64,000 nucleotides of DNA, taken from Dehalococcoidia bacterium (lineage in GTDB: Bacteria; Chloroflexota; Dehalococcoidia; Lucifugimonadales; Lucifugimonadaceae). Under the pieces are notes generated by a model. That model saw only the letters and a program-made list of their open reading frames with translations, did not search any database and had not been told where the DNA came from. The stretch lies in the NCBI GenBank assembly GCA_022824185.1, contig JAJEAU010000003.1:1-64000 (forward strand), read 5' to 3'. A program made the position numbers and the translations under genes. Every line of letters starts with the position of its first letter. The stretch's first letter is position 1. Shown here in pieces: positions 1 through 7,489 of the stretch.

Positions 1-492
1 GCGGTGCTTGGGGACACCGTTCGGAGTTCGCCGTTTTCCTTCGATTCACCCTCGCGGGCTCCTCTCGCGCTGTAGCCTCGCTCTTGTGATGGGCAAGAGT
101 AGACGTCCGTCGGCTCCACGTGCGGTCTCCCGGCCCTTGGCAGCGCACACCCGTAAGGGGAATGCGTGCTGGCTCGAATGGCGACGCAGGACTGATGCGT
201 CGCGCTCCGGGAACTGGGCCTCCCACGCTTCGGCACGGACCCTCGCGGTCTTGCAACGGACTTCCGATCCGTTGAGGGACGCCACCAGAGGATGCAAAGA
301 CGCCGCGACTCGATACGGCTTGTGGCCGTTTCTTTTATGTCGACTGTTGCCGTCATTTCCTCACGTATTCTCCCTGTGACCGTTTGGGTCGGGGGTCTGC
401 ACACGTCTGCGCAGCACTGTATTGATCCGTCGATCTGTTGTTTATATTACTACGGGTGTTTCCGTTGTCAAGTGTGTTTTGGATTTTTGTAT

Positions 493-532
493 GAACTAGG
501 AAGGGAAGGAAGGGTTAGGAGGGAAGGAAGGG
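493..532 (+). repeat. GAACTAGG purine-rich intergenic motif, copy 1
   Basis: GAACTAGGAAGGGAAGGAAG begins a purine tract that recurs in related form at 38432 (upstream of the ubiA-like gene) and 41983 (between tandem PhyH genes). GAACTAGGA alone also follows the stop at 49569. All copies lie between genes; function is unknown. Confidence 0.45.
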
Positions 533-589
533 TTGTGGTTGTTTAGGGGGGGCTGCTGGGTTGGGGAGATTGATGGAGGAGCCTTTCTG

Positions 590-655
590 TGGCCCCTCCC
601 TTTTGCCCCCGGTTGCCCTCACCCTAGCCCTCTCCCGCCGAGCGGGAGAGGGGAC
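590..655. repeat. Dispersed CCTCTCCCGC hairpin repeat, copy 1
   Basis: Positions 628-652 form a perfect 11-bp stem with a 3-nt loop (CCCTCTCCCGC-CGA-GCGGGAGAGGG). It is preceded by a GC-rich arm CCCTCCCTTTTGCCCCCGGTTGCCCTCACCCT. The same unit occurs in inverted orientation at 59022-59085, and a variant lies at 57425-57518. It is likely a REP-like non-autonomous repeat. No transposase is attached. Confidence 0.7.
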
Positions 656-745
656 ACGTCCATAGTGGGGATGTGTGCGTGGTGGATGGGGGTTTTGAGT
701 GGGGGTTTTGGGGGAGTGGGATTGCTGGAGGGTACACTGGGTTTT

Positions 746-1543
746 ATGACTACTGCTGGGGCGCAAGTTGGTGTTTGCAATGTTCCTAATCGGACGATTT
801 TCGAGGGGGACAATCTTGATGTGATGCGAGGGATGAATGATGGGTGTGTGGATTTGATCTATCTGGATCCGCCTTTCAATTCGAATCGGGATTATGCGGC
901 GCCTATTGGGAGCGAGGCGGCGGGGGCGGCGTTCAAGGACACTTGGGATTTGACGGATGTGGATGAGGCTTGGCGCAGTGTTTCGAGCAGTAGGAATGTA
1001 GGCAGTTAACTCACGCGCGAGAGATCATGGCGATACGGTACAGAGGCCGGTTGATAAAGGCTGACCCGAATGACCCGCGCGAATGGTGGGTCTACCGAGT
1101 CGGGGCAAAGGGGATCCCCGTTCTCTACATCGGCATATCTACCGACCCGATCAGGCGTTTCAAGTCGCACAAGAACCGATTCAGGGATGCCCCACAACCG
1201 TTATCGTTAAGCGTGGATACGGGACCGTTGCAACATGTAGAGGCGCGGAGGTTGGAAATCGACTTGCACATCGAACACCCTCATGCACGTACGACGAGGA
1301 CGGTGTCAGAGTTTCTCAACACGCGTGGTGCCCATTGAAACCGAACACGGATGGAACTGCAATGGGTGTGGGACGCATTTCTTGCCGCAGCATCTGACGG
1401 TGGACCACGTTATTGCGCGGTCGAAGGGTGGGACTGATCATCTTGAGAATTTGCAGCTGCTTTGTGGGCATTGCAACTCGTAGAAGGGGGATCGGCCGAT
1501 GGAGTATTTGAGGGCCAAACTCTCTAGGGAATACCAACCGTGA
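746..1543 (+). pseudogene. Remnant of a site-specific DNA methyltransferase, interrupted by a GIY-YIG ORF
   Basis: The first part (746-1009) encodes the N-terminus of an N4/N6 DNA methyltransferase with the catalytic motif YLDPPFNSNRDY (DPPF, motif IV) after an EGDNLDVMRGM segment. After DVDEAWRSV it runs out of homology and stops at 1009. The C-terminal end reappears in frame at about 1325-1543 as a zinc/HNH-like tail: CNGCGTHFLPQHLTVDHVIA, then KGGTDHLENLQLLCGHCNS, an in-frame TAG at 1481-1483, then KGDRPMEYLRAKLSREYQP before the TGA. Such a CxxC/DH/CxxCNS tail is usual at the C-terminus of this methyltransferase family. The central part is missing and replaced by the GIY-YIG reading frame, so the enzyme cannot be functional. 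Confidence 0.75.
1027..1338 (+). CDS. GIY-YIG endonuclease-like protein within the methyltransferase remnant
   Basis: A 103-residue protein whose core WVYRVGAKGIPVLYIGISTD followed by PIRRFKSHK fits a GIY-YIG nuclease domain (variant W-V-Y...Y-I-G, conserved Arg a few residues later, Glu in HVEARRLEID). That fold is the nuclease of some homing endonucleases, UvrC and restriction enzymes. The ORF starts 18 bases after the truncated methyltransferase N-terminus and its stop overlaps the HNH-like methyltransferase tail. It therefore sits exactly where the central part of that gene is missing. Whether the nuclease moved in or the whole is a deletion remnant cannot be decided here. Activity is not demonstrated, but the ORF itself is intact. 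Confidence 0.65.
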   Translation: MAIRYRGRLIKADPNDPREWWVYRVGAKGIPVLYIGISTDPIRRFKSHKNRFRDAPQPLSLSVDTGPLQHVEARRLEIDLHIEHPHARTTRTVSEFLNTRGAH

Positions 1544-1605
1544 AGGACGCAACATGAGGTTATTTCGTCGAAAAAAAACACACCGAACTCTGGCCAGGTA
1601 CACCT

Positions 1606-1995
1606 TTGGGTGTTCTGTTCCCTGACGGATCGCTTCGGATCGACAAGAATCCAAACACAGAATACGGGATCATCATAAGCAACAAATTCAAACAGGTTTT
1701 TCGCATGATGCCACCGTTGTCGGTTTCAGTGTGGGGTCAGGAAAAGGAAATTGGCTCGCAACCCACCCCAACTGGCAAACACATGTGGGTCATGACGGGC
1801 GACCCTAGCGAGCGACCTAGCGAAGAAGAATTCCAACAAGCATGTGAACTCGCTTATCTCGACGCGACCAACCGCGCGCTTGAAAAATCGAATAAACGAA
1901 GATGGACTGTTTGGTCGATAGCTATCGGGGGTTCAATCTTAGTTGCCCTACTGAATTTTGCGAAATTTCTAGACGTGTTACGTGGTTGGTGGTGA
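1606..1995 (+). CDS. Hypothetical protein with one C-terminal membrane segment
   Basis: 129 residues from a TTG start. No family recognised. The C-terminus has one hydrophobic helix (WSIAIGGSILVALLNFAKFL) preceded by basic residues NKRR, suggesting a membrane-anchored protein with a cytosolic N-terminus. The start is uncertain: the same frame stays open back to 1558 without a good start, and an ATG at 1554 lies in another frame that is joined through a run of eight A (1571-1578). A one-base change in that run would extend the protein N-terminally, so this gene may be frameshifted. Confidence 0.45.
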   Translation: MGVLFPDGSLRIDKNPNTEYGIIISNKFKQVFRMMPPLSVSVWGQEKEIGSQPTPTGKHMWVMTGDPSERPSEEEFQQACELAYLDATNRALEKSNKRRWTVWSIAIGGSILVALLNFAKFLDVLRGWW

Positions 1996-2319
1996 CAATC
2001 AAGCATCAAGTGCTGGCGGTGGGTTGCATCGTTGCGCGGTTGGTTAGGGAGTGTAGGTGATTTTGCTTTAGTGAGCAAACGCGCTAATTTGCTATTCAGA
2101 CCTTACGAAACGCAACCAATGTTGCGCCGATTTTCACCGTCAACGTTTCAACGCTACATGCAGTGAATCAAACTTTCTGACGACGAACTTCAAAGTAAGT
2201 TTGACGTAACCTCGGAGTTCGCCATCAGTGACATTTTCAGTGTCGAGGCTGGGATTAGTGTCGTGTTGGAATCTGTTGGGAACTATTGACGATACTCCCC
2301 GAGGAGAGTACACCTAGAC
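1996..2319. other. Intergenic, nothing recognised
   Basis: About 320 bases between convergent ORFs. I see no hairpin with a T-run, tRNA or coherent reading frame. Confidence 0.5.
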
Positions 2320-2751
2320 TCAGTTGATGTCTCCATTACTCTGACCGTTGAGCAGATCGTCTCCACGTTTTCCTAGCAGGCGATTCGCCAGACCTACAGC
2401 TGGATAACTCAAAGCACCCGCAATCATAGTTGCAAGTCCAACCGGCCATTGACCGGGCACGAGCCAGCCTCCAATGGCAATCGATGAAAGCGCGATAATC
2501 AGTCTCGATATCTGGAACATCAATTGAAGCCTTTAGACGTGCTTCAGACCATCAGCTTCCATCTTTCTCCTATGCTCCGAGTCAGCTTCCCATTGCCGCA
2601 TGATCCGTTCGGCAGTGCCAGGAGCTTCGCGGTCATATTCCCCCAGCACTCTAGGATGAGGCAAAGGCCCTTGGGTATACTCGACTCGTAGTTCCCCTTG
2701 TATCGTTTGGGGTGGCGAATCGTCTTCCTGCGGTGAGATTTCATTCATCAT
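2320..2751 (-). pseudogene. DUF2335 membrane protein split by one in-frame stop
   Basis: The upstream half (2533-2751) contains the DUF2335 signature EYTQGPLPHPRVLGEYDREA followed by PGTAERIMRQWEADSEHRRKME. The downstream half (2320-2523) carries the expected two hydrophobic segments, LIIALSSIAIGGWLV and GLATMIAGALSYPAVGLA. The halves are in the same frame, separated by a single TAA (2533-2535) and three codons. Reading through gives 143 residues, about the family length. This indicates a nonsense mutation in an otherwise complete gene. The function of DUF2335 is unknown; these are predicted small two-helix inner-membrane proteins. Confidence 0.75.
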
Positions 2752-3121
2752 GCATCAGCCGCATCTGACTGTTTATGAGCAACTTCGTCTCAGTGGGGAA
2801 GGTTTCATAAGTCTGTTCGATCACACATCCTAAGGTCTGCCCCAAATCCACCCAATCGGCCCGCCACCCATCTTCTATGACGACATGCGCCGGTTCGTCA
2901 ATCCGAAATGCCTGGAGAAATTCATCAGGTTCCCAAGTCTCAATCTCTAAGCTAGAAATCAACGCATCGAACATTCGTCGATTATTCAACAGACGCATGG
3001 CAGGAACGACAGATTCCCGTGAACCACACTCGCATTGTTCGTGAGATGGGTCGCCAGAATACACCAAGGCTGTGTCGTCCGTTCTGTTGTCAGTGCGTTG
3101 AGGAACCTTGGTAACTGCCAT
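2741..3121 (-). CDS. Hypothetical protein
   Basis: 126 residues starting MAVTKVPQRTDN. I prefer this start over the longer track ORF because AAGGAGACAGC lies directly upstream of the ATG. No domain recognised; the protein is acidic with a CECGSRES segment near residue 31. Its end overlaps the start of the DUF2335 gene by 11 bases, so the two were probably co-transcribed. Confidence 0.5.
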   Translation of the reverse strand: MAVTKVPQRTDNRTDDTALVYSGDPSHEQCECGSRESVVPAMRLLNNRRMFDALISSLEIETWEPDEFLQAFRIDEPAHVVIEDGWRADWVDLGQTLGCVIEQTYETFPTETKLLINSQMRLMHDE

Positions 3122-3234
3122 GCTGTCTCCTTCTGTTCGTGATTTCTCCGTGATTGGGCTGTCCTGAAAACCCGAGATTATCCATGATTCTATCGTCTGT
3201 ATAAAAGGTTGAGTGTAGTGTGGCACACGAATAG

Positions 3235-3398
3235 TCACCAATCGCATCTTTGTCCTGAGTGCGAGAAAGACGGTAGTTTGGCAAAGGATTCGTCAAGGGA
3301 TAGGTGAGGTGGGAGGTCGGATTGGGCGATGTCCCAGACGATTTCATTGTCGACTTGGGAGTAACAGTATATGAGGATGTTGCGAAAGGTGGTTCCGT
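3235..3398 (-). pseudogene. HepT/DUF86 toxin fragment
   Basis: The minus-strand frame not shown in the ORF track reads TFRNILIYCYSQVDNEIVWD followed by IAQSDLPPHLSL. This matches the C-terminal half of HepT-like (DUF86) HEPN toxins, where the motif is RNxxxHxY; here the His is Tyr (RNILIYCY). The N-terminal half is missing; upstream is a G-rich hairpin stretch near 3415-3440. It is a decayed toxin next to other HEPN/MNT genes. Confidence 0.6.
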
Positions 3399-3462
3399 CT
3401 AGCGGCGGTCCTCCTCCTGCCCCCTCCTGAAAGAGAGGGAGGAAGTGAACGGTCGTCGCGCA

Positions 3463-3828
3463 CTAGCTCAACGCCAATACCCGCTGCACGAAATCGTGCA
3501 CTAGCGGACGGTCGGACTCGCGTTCCCAGTCTTCCATGGAGTCGTGGTAGAAGTGTCGGTGGAACTTTTCCGCGGCTAAGAATAGGTGTTCGATGGAGGG
3601 GTCTTCGGCTTCTGCGGACAATTTGATGGCGGCGTTCTTCAGCGATCGATGGCTCTCGTGGGGCCATTCTCGTTCTTGCGCGGCGGCCATTACGGCGTGA
3701 GCGGCGGCGCCCCACAGCTTTGCCGCACCTTGCAAGATGTCGCCGCGTTCGAACTCCTCGTCGGAAGCCGCGAGGAAATCTTGCGCTACTTGGCGGTGCT
3801 CTCAGGGTGACATTGTGGTGGTTGCCAT
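3463..3828 (-). pseudogene. HEPN-like (PaREP1-like) protein with a nonsense codon at position 9
   Basis: Reading from the ATG at 3828 gives MATTTMSP, TGA (3802-3804), then EHRQVAQDFLAASDEEFERG and on to the end. The paralog at 53355-53720 is exactly the same length and has Arg at the stop position. The sequence contains GAAKLWGAAAHAVMAAAQER and HFYHDSMEDWERESDRPLVH, nearly identical to the paralog. The family resembles small HEPN/PaREP1-type helical proteins; function is unknown. Initiation downstream at TTG 3735 could give a 90-residue product, but the most direct reading is a nonsense-disrupted gene. Confidence 0.75.
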
Positions 3829-4125
3829 GTTTTGAGGACTCCGGTTTTGATTTTAGTGTGTTGGGGGATGGTGATTGGAGAGTGGTGGTTTTCGTTTTTG
3901 GGTTGGTGGTGGTTGGTGGGGACCCGCCTCGGCGGGCATACCCCGCTGTCCGTTAGTGGCGGTTTTGGGCTCCCGCGCCCCTTTCTCTCCCGTTGACTGG
4001 TGCTTTGGGCTGCGTGAAAGGGGCTGTTGGGCCTTCGGCCCTGCCCGCGTCAACCCTCGGCTTCCTGCTCTCCCAGGAATGGGTGGGAATGCCTTATCCT
4101 TTGACGAGGTTTCAGGAGGCTACCG
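3829..4125. other. Intergenic with GC-rich hairpins
   Basis: Contains short perfect hairpins (CCCGCCTCGGCGGGCA near 3922 and GGGCCTTCGGCCC near 4029) but no T-run after them. The PhyH ribosome binding site AGGAGG is at about 4115. Confidence 0.4.
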
Positions 4126-4884
4126 ATGAACGACCAAGAGCGATATCTGTTTGATCTGAAGGGCTACCTTGCTGTGCCCGATGCGTTGTCTCAGGAGCAG
4201 GTCGGCAGGCTCAACGGCGTGCTTGATGAGCATATCGCCGACGAGTGCCCGCCGGACATGCGGACGCATCGGTTTGGTCCGGTGCTGGAGTGGGGGAAGG
4301 AGTATCGGGATTTGATTGATAATCCGTCGATCACTCCGTATCTTAGCGAGTTGCTGGGTGAGGATTTCCGGCTGGACCATGTCTATCTGGATGTGATCAG
4401 GTCGGGGAAGGGGCCGATCGGGACACGGTTGCATGGCGGGGCTGTGCCGTTCAATCCGACGCACTACTTCCGATATGAGGGCGGGCAGATGCACAACGGG
4501 CTGTCGGTGGTGGCCTATAACCTGAAGGACGTGGGGCCGATGGACGGCGGTTTCGGGTGCGTGCCGGGGTCGCACAAGAGCAACTATGCGTTCCCGAGTG
4601 AGTGGATAGAGATGGATGAGCCGGGTCCGCTGGTCGAGCGAGTGACGGGGCCTGCGGGGACGGCGATTATTTTTACGGAGGCGTTGACGCATGGGACGCT
4701 GCCGTGGGCGGGTCCGGATGAGCGTCGGACGATCTTCTTCAAGTACAGTCCGCATCCGATTTCGTGGTCGGCGCAGTATCTCGATGCGGACGACTATCCG
4801 GGGTTGACGGATGCGCAGCGGGGGATATTGGAGGGTCCGAATGCGCGTTATCGGGGTAGGGGACGGGGGATGGGGGGGATGTGA
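4126..4884 (+). CDS. Phytanoyl-CoA dioxygenase (PhyH) family protein
   Basis: A 252-residue Fe(II)/2-oxoglutarate oxygenase-like protein. AGGAGG seven bases before the ATG supports the start. Motifs: RLHGGAVPF (proximal His region, HxG instead of HxD), DGGFGCVPGSHKSN (PhyH signature), THGTLPW (distal His) and RRTIFFKYSPH (Arg that usually binds 2-oxoglutarate). The last residues RYRGRGRGMGGM are low complexity. It is a different subfamily from the four WHQD-type genes at 39.9-44.1 kb. Substrate unknown. The missing Asp in HxD recalls halogenase-like members of the wider superfamily, but nothing here proves such an activity. Confidence 0.8.
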   Translation: MNDQERYLFDLKGYLAVPDALSQEQVGRLNGVLDEHIADECPPDMRTHRFGPVLEWGKEYRDLIDNPSITPYLSELLGEDFRLDHVYLDVIRSGKGPIGTRLHGGAVPFNPTHYFRYEGGQMHNGLSVVAYNLKDVGPMDGGFGCVPGSHKSNYAFPSEWIEMDEPGPLVERVTGPAGTAIIFTEALTHGTLPWAGPDERRTIFFKYSPHPISWSAQYLDADDYPGLTDAQRGILEGPNARYRGRGRGMGGM

Positions 4885-4898
4885 GTGGGGGTGTTTGG

Positions 4899-5240
4899 TT
4901 AGTCTGAATTGAGGAGGGTGTTGACTTCGTTGAGGAGGGTTGGGAGTTTGTGTTGAATGATTTCCCAGACTTCTCGGTTTCGGATTTCTGGGTATCGGTG
5001 GACTAGGATGATGCGGAAGCCGATGATGTCTCTGTAATCAGATATCTGTGAGGCGATGCCTGGGTGGTGCGTTTCCAGTCTGGTCATGGCCTCGCCGATG
5101 ATGATGAACAGGCGCTCGACCAGCAGAGACACTGTCCAATCCGCGTTGTACTCGTCGAATGTAATCTCGGCGGTTAATACGTTTATGCGCTGAGCGGCTT
5201 GTCGGATATCCCACAAGTAGCTGTTGGGATCATGCCTCAA
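4899..5240 (-). CDS. hepT: HepT-like HEPN toxin (DUF86)
   Basis: 113-residue HEPN protein, probable ribonuclease toxin of a HepT/MntA pair. The catalytic Rx4HxY motif is present as RIILVHRY; the usual Asn after Arg is Ile, so RNase activity may be altered. The Tyr two residues after His is the residue that MntA antitoxins AMPylate in characterised systems. The start overlaps the end of the upstream antitoxin by 11 bases, typical of these operons. Confidence 0.8.
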   Translation of the reverse strand: MRHDPNSYLWDIRQAAQRINVLTAEITFDEYNADWTVSLLVERLFIIIGEAMTRLETHHPGIASQISDYRDIIGFRIILVHRYPEIRNREVWEIIQHKLPTLLNEVNTLLNSD

Positions 5241-5538
5241 AGATCGGTTCCCTCGTGTTCTCCACGGAACTCCGGAAGTAAGGGTTTTCGATATTGGAGA
5301 GGATCACGAGATCGACTGAACGGTCGAAAAGGGACTCTAATGCTTGGTTCAGGTCTCTGCGGGTTTGGAAGAGCAGCATATCGTCAGACTCGTCGAACTC
5401 GACTAGGAAGTCGATGTCGCTTTTTTCAGGGTTGAAGTCGCCGACGGCAGCGGAGCCGAAGAGTTCCAGGCGCTTGACGTGGTGGCGTCGGCAGATTTCG
5501 GCTAGTTCGTCGGAGTGGTTTGTGATTAGGGGGATCAT
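5230..5538 (-). CDS. mntA: MntA-like minimal nucleotidyltransferase antitoxin
   Basis: 102 residues with the MNT signature LFGSAAVGDFNPEKSDIDFLVEF (GS...DxD), preceded by CRRHHVKRL. In characterised HepT/MntA pairs this enzyme neutralises the toxin by transferring AMP to its Tyr. It is the first gene of a two-gene unit with HepT. It is very similar in its core to the MNT domain of the fusion at 54105-54791 (ICRRHHVKRLELFGSA versus LCRRHHVKRLDVFGSA), pointing to a common origin. Confidence 0.85.
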   Translation of the reverse strand: MIPLITNHSDELAEICRRHHVKRLELFGSAAVGDFNPEKSDIDFLVEFDESDDMLLFQTRRDLNQALESLFDRSVDLVILSNIENPYFRSSVENTREPIFEA

Positions 5539-5613
5539 TGGAGATTGGGTTTAAGGATAGCGTAGGGAGGGGATGGGTATAGACCGCGAGGATGTGGTGG
5601 TGGTCGGATTGGA

Positions 5614-6387
5614 TCAGGTGGTTTTTTCGGCGATGACTATCATGCGGCGGGTGTTGACGGTGTAGGGTTCGGATTGGAAGTTGCCGTAGGTGGTTTGGAG
5701 GGTTAGGCCTGCGGTGGCTAGCATTTTGGTTAGTTCGGTTAGGGTGTAGAGGCGCATGTGGAGGTCGGAGAGTTGGTTGCGGGTGCCGTCGGGGAGGAGT
5801 TCGGTGTAGGTTAGGTGGTTGGTGGAGGTGGCTAGGTCTAGTTGTCGGCGTTCTAGGACTATTCGGCCGTCTTGGTGTTGGTGCCAGTCGAACTCTTCGT
5901 TGTTGATGATCACCCACTCGCGGTTTAGGAGGTCCATTAGGAGCTTGCCGCCGGGTTTGAGGACTTTGTGGATCTGGTGGAGGACTTGCTGGTCGTCGTT
6001 TTCGGATTCGAGGTAGCCGAAAGAGGAGAACATGTTGATTACGGCGTCGAATTGGTTCGACATGGCGTTGGGGAGGTTGCGCATGTCGGCTTGGTGGAGG
6101 GAGAGGGGGATGTCTGATTCGTCGGCTGTGGATTGGGCGATGGTCAGCATTTCTTGGCTTAGGTCGATGCCGGTTACTTTGAGGCCGGTTTTGGCTAGGG
6201 CTATGCTGTGGCGGCCTTGTCCGCAGCAGAGGTCTAGGATGTGGTGGTGCGGTTGGATGCCGAGGGCGTGGATGGCGAATTGGGTTTCGAGGTCGGTGCG
6301 GTCTTGCTGGAGGGTGTGACCGTAGATGCGGAGATAGTCGCGTTTGAAGAATTGGGTGTACCAGGGGGTGTCGCTCGTTTGAGTCAT
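5614..6387 (-). CDS. Class I SAM-dependent methyltransferase
   Basis: 257 residues. Rossmann-type methyltransferase with motif I ILDLCCGQGRHSIALAK, motif II VTGIDLSQEML and motif IV FDAVINMFSSFGY. The start ATG overlaps the queC stop (ATGA), which fixes it. It is the last gene of an operon SDR-queD-queC-methyltransferase. The substrate is unknown; context suggests a deazapurine or pterin intermediate or RNA/DNA, but the domain composition resembles generic small-molecule methyltransferases. Confidence 0.8.
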   Translation of the reverse strand: MTQTSDTPWYTQFFKRDYLRIYGHTLQQDRTDLETQFAIHALGIQPHHHILDLCCGQGRHSIALAKTGLKVTGIDLSQEMLTIAQSTADESDIPLSLHQADMRNLPNAMSNQFDAVINMFSSFGYLESENDDQQVLHQIHKVLKPGGKLLMDLLNREWVIINNEEFDWHQHQDGRIVLERRQLDLATSTNHLTYTELLPDGTRNQLSDLHMRLYTLTELTKMLATAGLTLQTTYGNFQSEPYTVNTRRMIVIAEKTT

Positions 6388-7061
6388 AGTGGTTTGGCGT
6401 ATGCGGTGTTGTCGGGGATGGCTGCTTCTAGGAATGCTTCGTGGCGTTCGCGGCATTTGTTGCAGTTGGCGCAATGGATGATTGCATTGCCGTCTGCGGA
6501 AATGGGGTTGGCGCAGGTGAGGGTTAGGTGGAGGGGGAGGGTTGTGGCGTTGGTGGCTAGGATGTCTTCTTTGTGGAGGTTTCGCATGGGGGCTTCGACG
6601 GTTAGGGGGTGGTCGAGGCCGGTTGCGTTGGAGTTGGCTATGGATTGGAAGAACTCGGGTGTGGCGTCTGGGAATGGGTTGCCGGCTAGGGAGCCGATTA
6701 CGATGCGGTGGACGTCGTTGAGTGAGCACCAGATGGCGGCGAGGGTGATTAGGATGATGTTGCGACCGGGGATGTAGACGGTTTCGTCGGGTTCTTCGTA
6801 GCCGGGGACTGTTTCGCCTGACATCGTCCAGTGTCCGGTGCCGTATAGGGGTTGGACGGGGAGTTGGAGAGTGGTTATGGGTCTGATGTTGGGGTTGTTG
6901 ACGGCGTCGATGAAGTTTTGGAGCATCTGCTTTTCGGCCCATTCCCAGGGGATGCCGGTCTCGACGTATATGGGATGGGCGATGCCCTGTTCGGCGACGT
7001 TTGCGAGGAGGATGCAACTGTCCATGCCGCCGCTGGCTAAGACCGCGGTAGGAGGGTTCAC
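6384..7061 (-). CDS. queC: 7-cyano-7-deazaguanine synthase
   Basis: 225 residues from GTG. QueC converts 7-carboxy-7-deazaguanine to preQ0 with ATP and ammonia. Visible are the PP-loop VLASGGMDSCILLA at the N-terminus, the central VYIPGRNIILITLAA segment and the C-terminal zinc motif CANCNKCRERHEAF. The GTG overlaps the queD stop (GTGA), so translation is coupled. The long N-terminal extension in the ORF track (from 7925) is an out-of-gene artefact. queE and folE are not in the window, so the preQ0 route is only partly encoded here. Confidence 0.85.
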   Translation of the reverse strand: MNPPTAVLASGGMDSCILLANVAEQGIAHPIYVETGIPWEWAEKQMLQNFIDAVNNPNIRPITTLQLPVQPLYGTGHWTMSGETVPGYEEPDETVYIPGRNIILITLAAIWCSLNDVHRIVIGSLAGNPFPDATPEFFQSIANSNATGLDHPLTVEAPMRNLHKEDILATNATTLPLHLTLTCANPISADGNAIIHCANCNKCRERHEAFLEAAIPDNTAYAKPL

Positions 7062-7486
7062 GACACGTCGTGCCCGTTCGAATCTGCGCGGTAGGTGGCG
7101 TAGGAGTTGGGAGTCTCCCATAGGCGGATCTCGGTGATGGTGAGATCGTCTGAGGAGGTCATGTCGTGGATGTGGGCGGCGATGTTCTCGGCGGTGGGGT
7201 TGCGGTCGATGACGTAGTGGGCTTCGCCGAGTTCGGAGAGGACGGCGACTAAGGGATCGTCTCGGTGGAGGATCATGCGGTGGTCGAGGTTGTCGTCGAT
7301 CCAGGTCTTGACGATGTCTTTGACGTCGGAGAAGTCGACTACCATGCCTCGGTGGTCGGTCTCGTCGCTCTCGATGTCGACCTCGAGGCGACCGTTGTGG
7401 CCGTGGAGGTGACGGCACTCTCCTTCGTAGTTTAGGAGCCGGTGGCCGTAGCAGAAGTCGATGGATCGGGTGACTTTGTAGGGCAT
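7058..7486 (-). CDS. queD: 6-carboxytetrahydropterin synthase (QueD / PTPS family)
   Basis: 142 residues. Zinc ligands appear in FCYGHRL and HLHGHNG, and the catalytic Cys in GECRHLHGH, matching QueD/PTPS enzymes that act on dihydroneopterin triphosphate. Acidic DFSDVK and the DHRMIL motif follow, then PTAENIA near the C-terminus as is usual. The gene starts three bases after the SDR stop and overlaps queC, so it is the second gene of a tight operon. Confidence 0.9.
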   Translation of the reverse strand: MPYKVTRSIDFCYGHRLLNYEGECRHLHGHNGRLEVDIESDETDHRGMVVDFSDVKDIVKTWIDDNLDHRMILHRDDPLVAVLSELGEAHYVIDRNPTAENIAAHIHDMTSSDDLTITEIRLWETPNSYATYRADSNGHDVS

Positions 7487-7489
7487 GTG

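Larger units (their letters stand above)
1..745. other. Intergenic region without a supportable gene
   Basis: The ORFs listed here (8..379 +, 46..297 -, 292..546 +, 515..766 -) overlap one another on both strands, have arginine/serine-rich low-complexity translations and no recognisable domain, so I do not call them. The segment after about 490 is purine-rich (AAGGAAGGG runs) and 590-655 holds a dispersed repeat described separately. I considered a structured RNA in 1-300 but could not match any conserved RNA core. Confidence 0.5.

Noticed and set aside
1-300. Possible structured RNA or group II intron end in the first 300 bases
   Set aside because: I looked for RNase P, tmRNA and intron domain V cores on both strands and found no convincing match.
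4120-4755. 211-aa minus-strand ORF
   Set aside because: Antisense to the PhyH gene with its ribosome binding site and motifs.
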